Positions 15,790 to 24,366 are shown, counted from the first letter of the stretch. The stretch: DNA of 64,000 nt from an uncultured Caldilineaceae bacterium (GCA_958295915.1 OY282381.1:2564722-2628721); one strand, 5' to 3'. A program made the numbers and translations. The notes: a model not told the origin generated them from the sequence alone.

Positions 15790-16257
15790 GTGCCGTCCGG
15801 CAAGGCGCATTGCATCCTCAATCTGAAGGCGGCTCTGCCTTTCGGGGTCGGAGCGGCTGGCGTTGCGACGTTTGTGTCGAGCGCGGCAACGGATCCGCTG
15901 CTTGCGCTGGCCGCGTTTGCCGGCGGCTACCTGCTTTCCACCTGCGGCGTGAACCCCGATCAGGACCTCGGACACATTCGCATCTTTCCCGAACGCTGGC
16001 CGGTTTGGGGTATGCTTCTGTTCTGGTGGTCGCTGCCCTACGGCAAATTGTTCAGGCATCGCGGCATCAGCCATTGGCCCGTGGTCGGCACTCTGACCCG
16101 CGTTTTGGTGATGGGACTTTGGATCGTGCCGCTCTTGCTGTGGTTGTTTCCCCAAATTCCGAAGTTGGAACTGTTCCAGTACTCGCTGTGGGCGTTTGCC
16201 GGACTCGCAGTTGCCGACCTGGCGCATATCGCCGCCGATCTGTTTTTACGGGATTAG
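15790..16257 (+). CDS. DUF2227 family membrane protein
   Basis: A 155-residue protein that begins VPSGKAHCILN, close to the SGKTHD opening usual for the DUF2227 (YwiB-like putative metal-binding) family, followed by hydrophobic segments, PDQDLGH and FRHRGISHWPVVGTLTR. The opening His-Asp is His-Cys here, so one presumed metal ligand may be lost. GTG 15790 follows GGAAGG. Its last codons (FLRD) and stop are formed by copy B of the flanking direct repeat, so its original 3' end may have been replaced. Function of the family is unknown to me. Confidence 0.78.
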   Translation: MPSGKAHCILNLKAALPFGVGAAGVATFVSSAATDPLLALAAFAGGYLLSTCGVNPDQDLGHIRIFPERWPVWGMLLFWWSLPYGKLFRHRGISHWPVVGTLTRVLVMGLWIVPLLLWLFPQIPKLELFQYSLWAFAGLAVADLAHIAADLFLRD

Positions 16258-16418
16258 AGGCGAACCGCCAATACAGCGGCTTCTATTTTGATGCAAAGAG
16301 CGGCAAAGCGCTGTTCCCCTCAGGGGGGGACGCGCAGGGAAATTGCGCCCTGCCCAAGGCGCCTATTATATGGGATTGGCTATTCGTTATGGAGGCAGAT
16401 AATGACAAAAGCGGCTGA
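16247..16418 (+). pseudogene. Orphan 3' end of a third DUF4038 gene copy (direct repeat copy B)
   Basis: In one frame this encodes TGLEANRQYSGFYFDAKSGK...KAPIIWDWLFVMEADNDKSG, matching the end of paralog 2 (YFDTKTGK...KAPIIWDWVFIMEADDDKSG). No DUF4038 barrel precedes it; the DUF2227 gene does. It ends at the PhyH start. It is either the tail of a lost third paralog or one half of a duplication that brackets DUF2227. Confidence 0.85.
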
Positions 16419-17343
16419 GTCGCGCCCAACAGTGGCGCGCAATTCAACATTTCAAGAACACAATGCGCTGCTCGATGATCCGGAAGGGCTGCGCCGGCAG
16501 ATGGCAGCGGATGGATTTCTGTTTTTTCGCGGCCTGCTGCCCGCAGATGAAATCGTGGCTTTACGCCGACAGATAGTGCAGGTCTGTGACAAATACGGCT
16601 GGATTGCGCCGGGGACCGAGTTGATGGATGGCATTGCCGATCCCTCAGCCGAAGGAATGGAGCCTTTCTGTGGTGTCGGTGTTCCTCCAGATGCCTATGG
16701 CGATGTGCAACGGCTGGAATCTTTTCATCGCCTGGCCCACCATCCCAATCTGGTTGCGATGCTGGCGCTGCTCTTCGATGAGACGGTGTTGGTCCATGCC
16801 CTTAAGATCGCGCGCCTGATGATTCCGGCGAAGGTCAACGCGCCCACGCCGGCACATCAGGATCACATTTTTATTCAGGGCACGAAGACAGTGTACACCT
16901 GCTGGATGCCCTTGGGTGATTGTCCCCGGGCGTTGGGTGGGTTGAGCGTGCTGCGCGGCTCGCACAACCTGGGCATCTTGCCGGTGAGAGCCGCCGAAGG
17001 CGCCGGCGGCCGCCATGTCATCCTGAACGACGTCGATCAGGATTGGGTTGAGACCGACTTCAGGGCCGGTGACGTGTTGGTTTTCCACAGCCTGACCGTT
17101 CACAAATCGATCCCCAATCTGACCCAGGATCGCATCCGGCTATCGGTCGATTTCCGCTATCAACCTCCTTCATTGCCCATCGAAAAAAAATCTCTCATTC
17201 CCCATTGTAATGTGCTTCCCTGGGAAGAGATTTACGCCGGCTGGCAATCGACGGAGTTGCAATATTACTGGCGGGACTATGAGCTGGACTTCCAGGAATA
17301 TGACGCGTCGCTGCTGGAAGTTCAACCAAGCAAAGACCTCTGA
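16402..17343 (+). CDS. Phytanoyl-CoA dioxygenase (PhyH) family oxygenase
   Basis: A 313-residue Fe(II)/2-oxoglutarate-dependent oxygenase. HQD at residues 152-154 supplies His and Asp ligands; the distal His lies in FHSLTVHKSIPN (about 229-234); Arg in DRIRLSVDFRY binds 2-oxoglutarate. Start ATG 16402 has GGAGG 6 nt upstream. Residues 7-16 (SRPTVARNST) are encoded by an in-frame R1 repeat. The enzyme likely hydroxylates a small molecule or sugar-derived substrate of this locus; the substrate is unknown. Its stop codon is the first bases of an R4 repeat. Confidence 0.9.
   Translation: MTKAAESRPTVARNSTFQEHNALLDDPEGLRRQMAADGFLFFRGLLPADEIVALRRQIVQVCDKYGWIAPGTELMDGIADPSAEGMEPFCGVGVPPDAYGDVQRLESFHRLAHHPNLVAMLALLFDETVLVHALKIARLMIPAKVNAPTPAHQDHIFIQGTKTVYTCWMPLGDCPRALGGLSVLRGSHNLGILPVRAAEGAGGRHVILNDVDQDWVETDFRAGDVLVFHSLTVHKSIPNLTQDRIRLSVDFRYQPPSLPIEKKSLIPHCNVLPWEEIYAGWQSTELQYYWRDYELDFQEYDASLLEVQPSKDL
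16419..16448 (+). repeat. R1 palindromic repeat, copy 4 (inside PhyH gene)
   Basis: A 30-nt R1 copy in plus orientation (core GCGCCCAACAGTGGCGCGC, one substitution in the centre), in frame as codons 7-16 of the PhyH gene. It is read in a different frame from the E2 copies, giving SRPTVARNST. Confidence 0.9.
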
Positions 17344-17412
17344 TTTGCTTGATTTATGTGATGAAGATGATGAACTGCAGTTATCGTGGCAGTCATACAA
17401 ATCATACAAATC
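17342..17412. repeat. R4 repeat, 71-bp copy 1
   Basis: Starts GATTTGCTTGATTTATGTG and ends ACAAATCATACAAATC, with AACTGCAGTT at 17373-17382. The arms are imperfect inverted repeats (GATTTG.../...CAAATC). The segment at 29219-29289 has the same length and about five mismatches. Confidence 0.9.
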
Positions 17413-17465
17413 CCGATCAAATGTCGATGTTTGACGTGCGCCCCATAGGCAACCGGCAACCGTCT

Positions 17466-17535
17466 TTAGTTTTTAGTTTCGAGTAACTGCAGTTCACTGG
17501 CCATTAGAAACTAATTACTAAAAACTGCAGTTCAG
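17466..17535. repeat. R3 repeat
   Basis: Contains GTTTTTAGTTTCGAGTAAC, the exact complement of the arm at 10203-10223 region, and two AACTGCAGTT palindromes. It lies just upstream of the ribosome-binding site of the GH gene at 17547. Confidence 0.8.
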
Positions 17536-17546
17536 GAGGCATACGT

Positions 17547-19049
17547 ATGTCTACACCGATTCAGTTACACCCTGACAACTCCCGTTACTTTCTATACCAA
17601 GGCAAGCCGCTCGTTCTCATCACAGCCACCGAACATTACGGCGCCGTCATCAACCGCAATTTCGACTACATCGCCTATCTTGACGACGCTGCCGAAAAGA
17701 AGCAGACGCTCAGCCGCTGCTTTCTGCTCTTCCGCGAACTGCAGGTATTTGACCCCAGCGTTCACGAGAAGCCGATTAACCCCCATTCGCCCTGCAAACC
17801 TCTGCCTGGCGAGTACGTCGCGCCCTTTTTGCGCACCGGTCCCGGCTACGCCACCGACGGCTATCCCAAGTTTGATCTGGAGCAATGGAATCCCGAATTC
17901 TTCGAGCGCTTGCACGGCTTTCTGACGGCCGCGCAAGAACGGGATGTCATCATCGAGCTCACGCTTTTCAGCAGCGCCTACCATGACGCCGTGTGGGGGC
18001 TCAATCCTTTGAATAGTCAGAACAACATCAATGGCGTTGGCGCGATCCCCTGGCAAAACTATATTTCGCGCCGCAATGCCGCGCTGTTCGAGAGACAGAT
18101 GGCCTATGTCCGCAAAGTGGTGCAGGAAGTGAATCAGTACGACAACATCTACTTCGAGGTGTGCAACGAACCCTTTACCACCAGGGCGGGACTGATGCCA
18201 CAAACCGATTTTGCCACCCAGCATGAAGTCGATGCCTGGCAACAAGCCATCCGCGATACGATCCGTGCCGAAGAGGCGGATCTCCCCAAAAAGCACCTCA
18301 TCTTCCAGACGCCGGTGGAAAACTGGCGCACCGATACGGCACTCGAGTACATACTCGGGGAGGCGTCGGTCGACGCAGTCAACCTGCACGATTACCAGCA
18401 GTTGACCTATAAGAATACGCTACTGGCGCCCCTGTCCCGCTTTATGCAGCGTGATCTGCGGTTGGAACGAATTCAGCATCTGTGGACGACCGTGCACGAG
18501 ACCGGTACACCCTTCGTTTTCGACGAAGATAATGCCGCCACCAGCTCCCTGGATGAACAGGCCTGGACCGTGCACCGCAAGCGGGCCTGGGCCACGGTAT
18601 GCAGTGGCGGCCATTACAACATGATTGACTTTTCCATCCAGGTCGGGGGACAGGAGGCCGGCACGCCGGCCTCACAGGCCACGATTCGCAACTGGATGAA
18701 ACATCTGTCGGCCTTCATTCACGGGGTTGATTTTGTCCGTATGATGCCACTCCCGGACTTTGTCAGCGTGATGCCGACAGCCACCATCGCCATCGCGCTC
18801 GCTGATCCGGGCCAGGCTTACGTCATCTATGTGGCCGACAAGCGGGAAGTGGATGATGGGACGCTGGGCCAGCCCTGTCAGGGCCGCCTGGCTTTCACTT
18901 TGCCTGCCGGGACCTACTCGGCCAGGCTCTACTCACCCGTAGATGGCCATTACGTCGCACAGCCTCTTCGCCTGGCGGCCGGCGAAACAGCAATCGATCT
19001 TGAACCATTCACACACGACATCGTCATCCACATCGAGGCGAGGACATAG
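17547..19049 (+). CDS. Clan GH-A-like glycoside hydrolase
   Basis: A 500-residue cytoplasmic TIM-barrel hydrolase. FEVCNEP (Asn207-Glu208-Pro209) is the acid/base motif of clan GH-A enzymes, and the nucleophile is probably Glu in PFVFDEDNAATS. The C-terminal 80 residues form a beta-sandwich (GRLAFTLPAGTYSARLYSPVDG). Start ATG 17547 follows AGGAGG. It closes the catabolic part of the locus together with the two DUF4038 enzymes and the downstream epimerase. The exact GH family cannot be set by eye; substrate unknown. Confidence 0.83.
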   Translation: MSTPIQLHPDNSRYFLYQGKPLVLITATEHYGAVINRNFDYIAYLDDAAEKKQTLSRCFLLFRELQVFDPSVHEKPINPHSPCKPLPGEYVAPFLRTGPGYATDGYPKFDLEQWNPEFFERLHGFLTAAQERDVIIELTLFSSAYHDAVWGLNPLNSQNNINGVGAIPWQNYISRRNAALFERQMAYVRKVVQEVNQYDNIYFEVCNEPFTTRAGLMPQTDFATQHEVDAWQQAIRDTIRAEEADLPKKHLIFQTPVENWRTDTALEYILGEASVDAVNLHDYQQLTYKNTLLAPLSRFMQRDLRLERIQHLWTTVHETGTPFVFDEDNAATSSLDEQAWTVHRKRAWATVCSGGHYNMIDFSIQVGGQEAGTPASQATIRNWMKHLSAFIHGVDFVRMMPLPDFVSVMPTATIAIALADPGQAYVIYVADKREVDDGTLGQPCQGRLAFTLPAGTYSARLYSPVDGHYVAQPLRLAAGETAIDLEPFTHDIVIHIEART

Positions 19050-19078
19050 CCTTTCCCGTTTGCAGAAGGAGGTACAGA

Positions 19079-19930
19079 ATGGACCGCAAACTCTCGTGCG
19101 CTGATTTCACGTTTCCGTTGTTGCCCCATGATGATGCGCTTAACCTTATTGCCTTATTGGGCTTTCAAGGGGTAGATATCGGGCTATTTGAGAATCGCTC
19201 GCATATCTATCCCAGCCACGTGTTATCTGATTTGGCTGCCGCGGCACGCGATTTGTCAAGCCGAGTGCATGATAAAGGGCTTGAGTTTGCCGACGTTTTC
19301 TTTCAGGCCTCTGGTGGGGATGTAGCAACGTTAGCGGTCAATCATCCCGACCCGGAAGAACGCCGCCAGTCGCGTGATCTGTTTCAGCGCATGGTTGAAT
19401 TTACGCTACGCTGCAATGCGCCCCATCTGACCATGTTGCCCGGTATACCTTGGGAAGGTGAATCCTACGAAACCTCTCTTCAACGGGCATCTGAAGAGCT
19501 GGCCTGGCGGGTCGAATTGGCACAGCAAGCAGGGTGCGTCTGCGCTGTTGAAGCCAGTATTGAGTCCGTGGCTCAGACACCAGCTCAGACGCTGCGCTTG
19601 TTGGAGTTGACCCCTGGGCTTACCCTGACCCTTGACTACACTCATTTTGCCTATCGAGGGATTAGCGACGACGAAAGCGAAAAACTTATGCCTTATGCCT
19701 CCCATTTTCACGTTCGCGGGGGACATAAAAACCGGTTGCAGTCTAAGTTCCAGGAGAATGTGATCGATTATGCGCGGGTGTTGCGGGCAATGAGAGAGGC
19801 ACGCTACACAGGCTATGTGTGCGTCGAGTATGTCTGGACCGAATGGGAGCGTTGCAACGAGGTCGATAATCTGTCGGAGACGGTCCAGATGCGTGATCAT
19901 TTGCGGTCGGTCGAACTGGAATCCGGCTGA
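19079..19930 (+). CDS. Sugar phosphate isomerase/epimerase (xylose isomerase-like TIM barrel)
   Basis: A 283-residue protein of the AP-endonuclease-2/IolE-like barrel family. Metal-site residues appear at strand ends: CAVEAS (Glu), LTLDYTHF (Asp, His), HFHVRGG (His) and VCVEYVW (Glu). Start ATG 19079 is preceded by AGGAGG. It is 29 bp after the GH gene, so co-transcribed. The family includes tagatose/psicose epimerases and inosose dehydratases; the specific reaction is not predictable, but conversion of a released monosaccharide would fit. Confidence 0.87.
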   Translation: MDRKLSCADFTFPLLPHDDALNLIALLGFQGVDIGLFENRSHIYPSHVLSDLAAAARDLSSRVHDKGLEFADVFFQASGGDVATLAVNHPDPEERRQSRDLFQRMVEFTLRCNAPHLTMLPGIPWEGESYETSLQRASEELAWRVELAQQAGCVCAVEASIESVAQTPAQTLRLLELTPGLTLTLDYTHFAYRGISDDESEKLMPYASHFHVRGGHKNRLQSKFQENVIDYARVLRAMREARYTGYVCVEYVWTEWERCNEVDNLSETVQMRDHLRSVELESG

Positions 19931-20045
19931 TGAGTACGTCTCTTGCCTGTTTTCCTCTGCCCTTTAGGCATAAATTTTTGTGTTTGTTCCATTGCCTTCT
20001 GTCGACTACAATAGATGGCACTGATTTCTGCCAAATGGGATTCAG

Positions 20046-20311
20046 ACTTTCCTGATTTTCCTCGTCTACCCGCTTGTGCGCGGCCTGACGATGAGTTTAC
20101 AGGATTATCAGATTGCCGCGCCGGACAAGCCCTTTATCGGCCTGGAAAACTACCGCAAGCTGTTCAACGATCCCGACTTTTCGACTTCCGTCCTGGCTAC
20201 TTTCAAGTTTACAGTGATGTACGTTCCCGCGGTGATCGTGATCGCGTTGGCGCTGGCGGTGATGCTCAACATGATCCGCAGGGGCGCTGTCCTCTACCGC
20301 GCCATTTTCCG
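20046..20311 (+). pseudogene. Remnant of a CUT1 permease (MalF-like), N-terminal part
   Basis: Encodes QTFLIFLVYPLVRGLTMSLQ, then FIGLENYRKLFNDP and a membrane segment ending VMLNMIRRGAVLYRAIF, as in the first third of MalF-type permeases. The usual first residues are missing, and the frame runs into TGA at 20334-20336 shortly after a junction near 20305. About 200 residues of the normal C-terminus are absent. Confidence 0.85.
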
Positions 20312-20866
20312 GGACGCCAAGCGCTTTTTCTGCTGATTCTCTCGACCATGATGGCGCCTTTTTTTGTCGTTCTGGCGCCACTTTTCGTGATGGTGGTCGG
20401 CTGGGGTTGGCTCGATACATACCATGCCCTGATCGTGCCCGCGCTCTTCACACCCTTCGGCATCTTTTTGCTGCGCCAATTCTCCCTGACAATCCCTGAC
20501 GAGCTGCTGGACGCCGCGCGTATCGATGGCGCCAATGAATTGCGCATCTTCGTTCAGATCGCAATGCCCATTTTGGCGCCGGCCATGGGAGCGTTGGGCA
20601 TCTTTGCATTCACCGGCATCTGGGGCGATTTCCTGTGGCCCCTTTTCGTGATTAACACAGGCGATTTACGCACATTGCCCGTGGCGCTCAGCACGCTCGT
20701 TTCGATCAATCCCAGAGGCATGGGCGCGGCCGGGACTGGAACGCATCGACTCGGTATTCTCATGGCTGGTGATTTGATTGTCGTGGCGCCGGTCTTGGTT
20801 GTCTTTTGCATCTTTCAACGCTACATCACCCAAGGCGTCGCGCTCACGGGCATGGGAGGGCACTAG
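20303..20866 (+). pseudogene. Remnant of a CUT1 permease (MalG-like), C-terminal part
   Basis: From about 20309 another frame encodes PGRQALFLLILSTMMAPFF and continues through DTYHALIVPALFTPFGIFLL, the EAA loop LLDAARIDGANELRIFVQIAMP and a normal C-terminus. The N-terminal third of MalG is missing. A deletion has joined this to the malF remnant out of frame. Possible residual expression would give a non-functional channel. Confidence 0.87.
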
Positions 20867-20930
20867 ATCATAATGTCGCGCTTTTGGGATAGGTATTGTC
20901 TGGACTTCCCGTAGAGCCCGCTTGGGGCAG

Positions 20931-20960
20931 GTTGTATTGCGCGCCACTGTAGGACGCGAC
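20931..20960 (-). repeat. R1 palindromic repeat, copy 5
   Basis: A 30-nt R1 copy with one substitution (GTAGGACGCG). It lies 10 bp upstream of the -35 box of the importer 1 promoter. Confidence 0.9.
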
Positions 20961-20969
20961 CGAAGCCTA

Positions 20970-20998
20970 TTGACAAGTCGGGGGGATGCCCTTAAAAT
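20970..20998 (+). promoter_or_regulatory. Sigma-70-type promoter of Dpp-type importer 1
   Basis: TTGACA at 20970-20975, a 17-nt spacer, TAAAAT at 20993-20998. It is placed about 60 bp before the start of the binding-protein gene at 21061. Confidence 0.72.
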
Positions 20999-21060
20999 CA
21001 TAAACGCGTACGATTCAAGTTCATATAGCCCTGTGTTTACAACTTCAAAGGAGAGAAAAA

Positions 21061-23067
21061 ATGAAAGCACAATTGCGTATCATAACACTTACGGCGCTTT
21101 TCGTCCTGCTGATTCCTTTCATCGTCGCGTGTGGCGGTTCAGCGTCCCAACCGCAGGGAGAGGCTGTCGAGGCAACCGAGCCTGAGCAGGCGACTCAGGC
21201 TGAGAGTGCAGCGGGAGAGGCATCCTCGGCCTATAACGAAGCCCCCATGCTGGCCGAGATGGTCGCGAACGGGGAGTTGCCGCCGGTGGATGAGCGACTC
21301 CCGGTAGAGCCCCTGGTGATTGAGCCGGTGGAACAGATTGGTCGATACGGCGGCACCCTGCGCTTCGGAGAAGTCAACCCCATCAATCTCTGGAGCTTCG
21401 CCACCCTGCGTATGAATGGGCTTTTCCGTTATGACTTTAGTAACACCCAAGTCTTTGTGGACATTGCGAAGTCCTTCGAATTTTCTGACGACTTCAAAAC
21501 CCTGACCATTGAACTGCGTGAGGGCCATAAGTGGTCGGATGGGGAGCTTTTCACGGTGGACGATATCATCTTCGCCTGGGAAGATGTGGCCCTGAACGAA
21601 GAGCTTTCCCCCGGCGGGCCCAGCTCGATCTGGCGACCCGATGGTCAGCCAGCTGTCTTCACCAAGATCAGTGACACCGTGGTGGAAATCAGCTTTCACG
21701 TTCCCTACCCGATCATCATGAACTACTTGGGTCGTACAGGTGTGGGCAGCGACTATAACGTCATTATGCCCAAGCACTGGCTGCAAAAGTGGCACATCGA
21801 CTACAACCCCGAGGCCCAGAAGCTGGCTGAGGAGGAGGGATTTGAGACTTGGGTTCAAGCCTTTAAGGATCATAACAGACCTCGGAACAACTTTCGGATC
21901 GAGGGCCCTACCCTTTGGGCCTGGATGACCGAACAAATTACCAGCGACCGAGCGATCGTGGTGCGTAATCCCTACTTCCATCAGGTGGACACCGCCGGTA
22001 ATCAGTTGCCCTATATTGATCGCATCGAGGCCGTGATTACAGGCGACAAGGAGGTGCAGACCCTCAAGGCCAGCGCCGGTGAGTTTGATTTCGAAACCTA
22101 TTATATCGACATGAAGGATATGTCGGTCTTTCAGCAAGGTGCAGAGCAGGGAAATTACCGCGTCGAATTTGCGGAGAATCTCTTCTCCGCAGAGTTGGGG
22201 CTGATGCCCAACCGCACCGTCAAAGACCCGGTATTGAGAGAGTTGTTCAACAATCGGGATTTCCGCATTGCCTTGTCCATCAGTATCGACCGGGAGGGCA
22301 TGAACGACACGCTCTTTTTCGGGTTGGGTAAACCCTTTCCGGCCACCGTCAATCCAGGCTTGAGCTTCTTCAAGCCGGAGTGGGCCACGACCCACGCTGA
22401 GTATGACCCGGACCGAGCCAACGAGCTTCTCGATTCCCTGGGTCTGACCGAGCGGGACAGCGAAGGCTACCGTTTGCGAGCCGATGGCGAAGGCCGGCTC
22501 AGTATGTTGATCCACGTCGGTGTATCGGAAGGCCCCAAAATTGCTATGGCTGAACTGGTCAGGGATGATTGGGCCGAAGTTGGGCTCGAGGCGATCGTCG
22601 ATAACTTGGGCGAGCAGGGCGGTCTCTTTTCTCAACGGTTAGCCACGAATGACTTGCAAATTCCGACCTGGCATTTGGACAGAAACGCGTTATTCGGTCG
22701 CTCCCTGGGCAGCAATTTCTCTGTTGATCAGACTTCTTTCTGGACCGGAACGTGGAAGGATTGGTTCCGGACCGATGGAGAGGAGGGCGAAGAACCACCA
22801 GACGAGATCAAGCGCCAGAAGGAGATCTTTGATCAGTTCAGACTGACGGCAGTCGGCACCGCTGAGTTCGATAGGCTTGGTGAGGCGTATTATGAGTACT
22901 TCACCGCGGGAATTCCCATGATCGGCACCATCGGTTTTACACCGCGGCCGCTTATCATCAGCAATCGCCTCCACAACGTGCCGACGGAGGGCGCCGCCTG
23001 GATATCGGACAACAATTTCTACGCTCCGTTTTTGCCTTCACAATGGTATCTTGACGAAGACGAATAA
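21061..23067 (+). CDS. Peptide-type ABC transporter solute-binding lipoprotein (SBP family 5), importer 1
   Basis: A 668-residue lipoprotein with a signal ending FIVACGG (lipobox Cys about residue 24). The mature protein has the family-5 features GRYGGTLRFGEVNP and LREGHKWSDGELFTVDDIIFAWEDV, and a C-terminal lobe with RIALSISIDREGMND. It is larger than DppA/OppA (about 530), as in many Chloroflexota homologs. Start ATG 21061 follows AAAGGAGAG. It precedes a Gfo/Idh/MocA gene and four transporter genes. The pairing with an oxidoreductase favours a sugar-like or other non-peptide ligand; that is inference. Confidence 0.94.
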   Translation: MKAQLRIITLTALFVLLIPFIVACGGSASQPQGEAVEATEPEQATQAESAAGEASSAYNEAPMLAEMVANGELPPVDERLPVEPLVIEPVEQIGRYGGTLRFGEVNPINLWSFATLRMNGLFRYDFSNTQVFVDIAKSFEFSDDFKTLTIELREGHKWSDGELFTVDDIIFAWEDVALNEELSPGGPSSIWRPDGQPAVFTKISDTVVEISFHVPYPIIMNYLGRTGVGSDYNVIMPKHWLQKWHIDYNPEAQKLAEEEGFETWVQAFKDHNRPRNNFRIEGPTLWAWMTEQITSDRAIVVRNPYFHQVDTAGNQLPYIDRIEAVITGDKEVQTLKASAGEFDFETYYIDMKDMSVFQQGAEQGNYRVEFAENLFSAELGLMPNRTVKDPVLRELFNNRDFRIALSISIDREGMNDTLFFGLGKPFPATVNPGLSFFKPEWATTHAEYDPDRANELLDSLGLTERDSEGYRLRADGEGRLSMLIHVGVSEGPKIAMAELVRDDWAEVGLEAIVDNLGEQGGLFSQRLATNDLQIPTWHLDRNALFGRSLGSNFSVDQTSFWTGTWKDWFRTDGEEGEEPPDEIKRQKEIFDQFRLTAVGTAEFDRLGEAYYEYFTAGIPMIGTIGFTPRPLIISNRLHNVPTEGAAWISDNNFYAPFLPSQWYLDEDE

Positions 23068-23072
23068 ATAAG

Positions 23073-23099
23073 GCGCCGGAGTAGAAATCGGCGCATTTT
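23073..23099 (+). terminator. Hairpin with short T-run after importer 1 binding protein
   Basis: GCGCCG-GAGTAGAAAT-CGGCGC followed by ATTTTG, immediately after the stop codon. It may partly terminate transcription and so raise the binding protein level relative to the permeases. Confidence 0.5.
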
Positions 23100-23125
23100 G
23101 CATTCGTCATTCAGCAACGTCGTAA

Positions 23126-23159
23126 GCGTCCTGCGCGCGGCATGCCGCGCGCAGGACGC
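23126..23159. repeat. Perfect 34-bp palindrome
   Basis: The left half GCGTCCTGCGCGCGGCA is followed at once by its exact reverse complement, with no loop bases. It is GC-rich and not flanked by a T-run. It lies between the binding-protein and Gfo/Idh/MocA genes and differs in sequence from R1-R6. Confidence 0.9.
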
Positions 23160-23295
23160 CTGGCCATGCCGTCACCGGACTTGCGGCTCCACATGCGTTA
23201 TTATCCTCAGCCAATTTAAGATAAAGAAAGGAGAGGCCGGGAACGCCGTAGAACTTTCCTGCGCCGAATTTATGATGGCTCAACGAAAAAAGAGA

Positions 23296-24357
23296 ATGAC
23301 AAAACCGATTCGTTTGGGTCTGATTGGGTGTGGCGGTATTGTCCGCCTCAATCATATTTCTGTTTTTCTTTCCCTGTCAGATTCTGTGCGTGTGGTTGCG
23401 TTGGCCGATTTAGCGCCCGAAAACCTTGAGTATGCTGGAAATACGCTTGAAGTGCCACCAGCGCAAAGATATACCGATTACCGCGACATGCTGGCCAAAG
23501 CCGAAATCGATGCTGTGTCCATTGCCACACCCCACTCCCTTCATGCCGAACACGCTATCCAGGCAGCAGAGGCAGGAGTCGCTATCATTTCTGAAAAACC
23601 GATGGCCACCTCGTTAGAGGAAGCCGATGCGATTCTCGCTGCGGTTAAACACAATGGGGTACCGTATACCGTCATTCATAACTTGCTTTTTACCTTGCCC
23701 ATGCAAGAAGCATTGGCCCAACTCCGGGCCGGAAAGGTTGGAAAACCGATCTTTGGTCGCGGTCAACTCTTGGGGCTCAAACCGGCCGACTTTGGTGCTG
23801 ATCATGCCAATCCTGCGATGGCCTGGCGTGCCCAAAAGGCTATAGGCGGTGGCTGTATCATTGATACAGCCTATCATGAAATCTATTCAGTCGAAGCCCT
23901 GATGGGTTCGCCAGTCCAATACGTTGAGGCCAGAGTAAAAACGATGCATTTCGATATCGATGTTGATGATATCGCCATCATGCTGTTTGAACATCAAAAC
24001 GGTACTGTGTCCACGGTGTCAGCATCATGGTGTTCTCCGGCGCCCACACCTGAACGGGGTCGTTGGTGCGAAGTGCATACAACCTCCGGGTCCATTCGAG
24101 TGTATCATCGCGACGAAGAGCCGCTGTGGCGCTTCACCAGAGCGGAAGGCGGCTGGAAATCCCTGGATGTACTCGAAGAGACGATCAAAGAGAGCCCGGG
24201 CATTGGCGGTCACTTTGGATGTTATGCTGCTGTATTTGACGCGCTCGCTACTGGATCGGAAATGCCGGTGCCAGGTGAACAAGCGCGGCATAATCTGGCC
24301 ATTGTCGAAGCGGCGCGTCAAGCAACTGACGAACGACGAGCAATTGAGGTTCGATGA
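23296..24357 (+). CDS. Gfo/Idh/MocA family NAD(P)-dependent oxidoreductase
   Basis: A 353-residue enzyme with Rossmann motif LIGCGGIVRLNH near residue 10, the EKPMATSLEEA motif (family EKP) near 105 and GGGCIIDTAYHEIYS with the conserved catalytic-region Asp and His. Start ATG 23296 is chosen because the product then begins MTKPIRLGLIGCGG; ATGs at 23272 and 23275 are alternatives. Members oxidise or epimerise sugars and cyclitols. It lies inside importer 1, so the imported compound is a plausible substrate. Confidence 0.92.
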   Translation: MTKPIRLGLIGCGGIVRLNHISVFLSLSDSVRVVALADLAPENLEYAGNTLEVPPAQRYTDYRDMLAKAEIDAVSIATPHSLHAEHAIQAAEAGVAIISEKPMATSLEEADAILAAVKHNGVPYTVIHNLLFTLPMQEALAQLRAGKVGKPIFGRGQLLGLKPADFGADHANPAMAWRAQKAIGGGCIIDTAYHEIYSVEALMGSPVQYVEARVKTMHFDIDVDDIAIMLFEHQNGTVSTVSASWCSPAPTPERGRWCEVHTTSGSIRVYHRDEEPLWRFTRAEGGWKSLDVLEETIKESPGIGGHFGCYAAVFDALATGSEMPVPGEQARHNLAIVEAARQATDERRAIEVR

Positions 24358-24366
24358 ACATGCGGC

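Noticed and set aside
21139..22635. Minus-strand ORF of 498 codons opposite the importer 1 binding protein
   Set aside because: Its length is striking, but it is the codon-shadow of a strong SBP5 gene in GC-rich DNA; no start site, family or promoter supports it.
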